Shown here piece by piece: positions 33,015-33,704 of a stretch of 33,704 nucleotides of DNA. The position numbers and the translations under genes are program-made. The notes beneath the pieces are model-generated. The model was not told the origin of the DNA and did not search any database. It was given only the letters and a program-made list of their open reading frames with translations. Every line of letters starts with the position of its first letter. Positions within the stretch are counted from its first letter, which is position 1. Source of the stretch: Lentisphaeria bacterium (GTDB taxonomy: Bacteria > Verrucomicrobiota > Lentisphaeria > Victivallales > UBA1829); NCBI GenBank assembly GCA_003526375.1, contig DPDG01000011.1, forward strand, positions 1-33,704, read 5' to 3'.

Positions 33015-33704
33015 CTATCTTTTCTTTTGTGGCTGTGAAATACGTTGCTTGAGATCGGCAATCAGCTCTTCCAAAGAAAAACAACTTGGATTTTCTGCCC
33101 GAAAAAGTTCTAATGCTACATTGAGCTGAGGTGGATTGGATTTTTTCCTCAGCGATGACAAATAATCAATAGCAAGGATATAGCCGGAATGATCTTTTGC
33201 TCTGCATAACGCACAAAGCAATGTAGGATAAATCATACTTTGCTTTAAATATTCTGTTCGGGCATGATTTTGAAGAAAGATATGGATGGATTTGGCATAA
33301 GGAAGGGGATTTGTTTTGTTGACCCAGAAAGCAACGCGGTGGAAAAGTTCGAAATGAGTCGGATCTTTATCAGTTTCCAATATCTGTCGGATAACAGGAG
33401 AACCTTCTTGAAAGTCTTCAATACAAAGGACGGGAATAAAATACTTTAAATCTTCATTAAATGGATTTTTCTTATCAAATCGTCCATATAGTTGAGACAT
33501 ACAATCTCTATTATGATATAAAAGTTCCGATTGACGAAGAGCTGTTTTCCATTGCAAGTTGTTTGAAAGATATTTCAACATTAAAGTTTCAAAGCCGATC
33601 TTGTCTTTTTCAAAGAACAAACGACCGGCAAGACTACAGAGACGGATATCCTGAAGTGCGCGTTCAAAGATCATTTCAGTACCTAGTGTAGCGTCTCTTA
33701 AATA
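33015..33704 (-). CDS. Protein of unknown function, possibly 5'-truncated by the window edge
   Basis: An ATG at 33674 would give 219 residues, but it has no convincing ribosome-binding site and the frame stays open for the last ten codons to the window end, reading YLRDATLGTE before it. The real start may therefore lie outside. The protein is soluble and mostly helical, with regular Leu spacing suggestive of a helical-repeat (TPR-like) array; no catalytic motif or signal is seen. The DNA is more AT-rich than the T4SS genes. It converges on the XRE gene, with 137 bp between the stops that contain only a weak 5-bp hairpin near 32890. I do not recognise the family. Confidence 0.55.
   Translation of the reverse strand, partial: YLRDATLGTEMIFERALQDIRLCSLAGRLFFEKDKIGFETLMLKYLSNNLQWKTALRQSELLYHNRDCMSQLYGRFDKKNPFNEDLKYFIPVLCIEDFQEGSPVIRQILETDKDPTHFELFHRVAFWVNKTNPLPYAKSIHIFLQNHARTEYLKQSMIYPTLLCALCRAKDHSGYILAIDYLSSLRKKSNPPQLNVALELFRAENPSCFSLEELIADLKQRISQPQKKR

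Overview
The window looks like a chromosomal segment of a Lentisphaerota-type bacterium (Victivallis-like). That placement rests on recall and style, not on a search. The cues are a pseudopilin start (FTLIELL) behind a long odd leader, a secreted glycoside-hydrolase-like remnant controlled by a LacI protein, and moderately GC-rich genes separated by AT-rich gaps.

Layout. (1) 1-4784 is chromosomal backbone. It holds a minus-strand pair, an RdgB-type XTP/dITP pyrophosphatase followed by a secreted protein of unknown role. Next comes a plus-strand unit: a duplicated promoter-operator, a decayed GH42-like gene that has lost its catalytic core, and a LacI-family regulator. (2) 4785-5219 holds the 5' end of a type II pseudopilin gene that stops abruptly right after FTLIELL. 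This is where a mobile element appears to begin. (3) 5220-6899 is a large serine recombinase, closed by a hairpin terminator that can serve both converging transcripts. (4) 7017-31909 is one tightly packed minus-strand operon of about 25 kb, most junctions overlapping by 4 nt or separated by less than 25 nt. It encodes a type IV secretion system. (5) 31910-33704 holds the operon's promoter region, a repeat-rich intergenic stretch, a plus-strand XRE-type regulator and a minus-strand gene of unknown function that may run off the window.

The operon reads, in transcription order: VirB2-like pilin, VirB3, VirB4, a giant secreted coiled-coil protein (split in two by a frameshift), a glycine-zipper lipoprotein, a small module protein, VirB5/TrbJ-like, VirB6, an ankyrin-repeat protein, two VirB8/TraE-like proteins in tandem, a VirB9-like protein with a long coiled-coil tail, VirB10, a VirB7-like lipoprotein, a small membrane protein, a ParA/VirC1-like ATPase, a two-module protein, a two-TM protein, an 838-residue repeat protein, a one-module protein, a VirD4-like coupling protein whose membrane segments are C-terminal, a ClpB-D2-like AAA+ ATPase and a small terminal protein. 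I see no relaxase, VirB11 or VirB1.

The most unusual points are: integration into the conserved pseudopilin signal; a recurring 40-50 residue module shared by four operon proteins; a Clp-type unfoldase beside the coupling protein; the coupling protein's reversed domain order; an ankyrin gene placed among core secretion genes; and the giant coiled-coil protein with an exact 240-bp tandem period and a frameshift after its signal-peptide domain. Together they suggest an integrative element carrying a divergent conjugative or protein-delivery T4SS. I infer that the Clp ATPase, ankyrin protein, coiled-coil protein and module proteins are lineage-specific parts or cargo.
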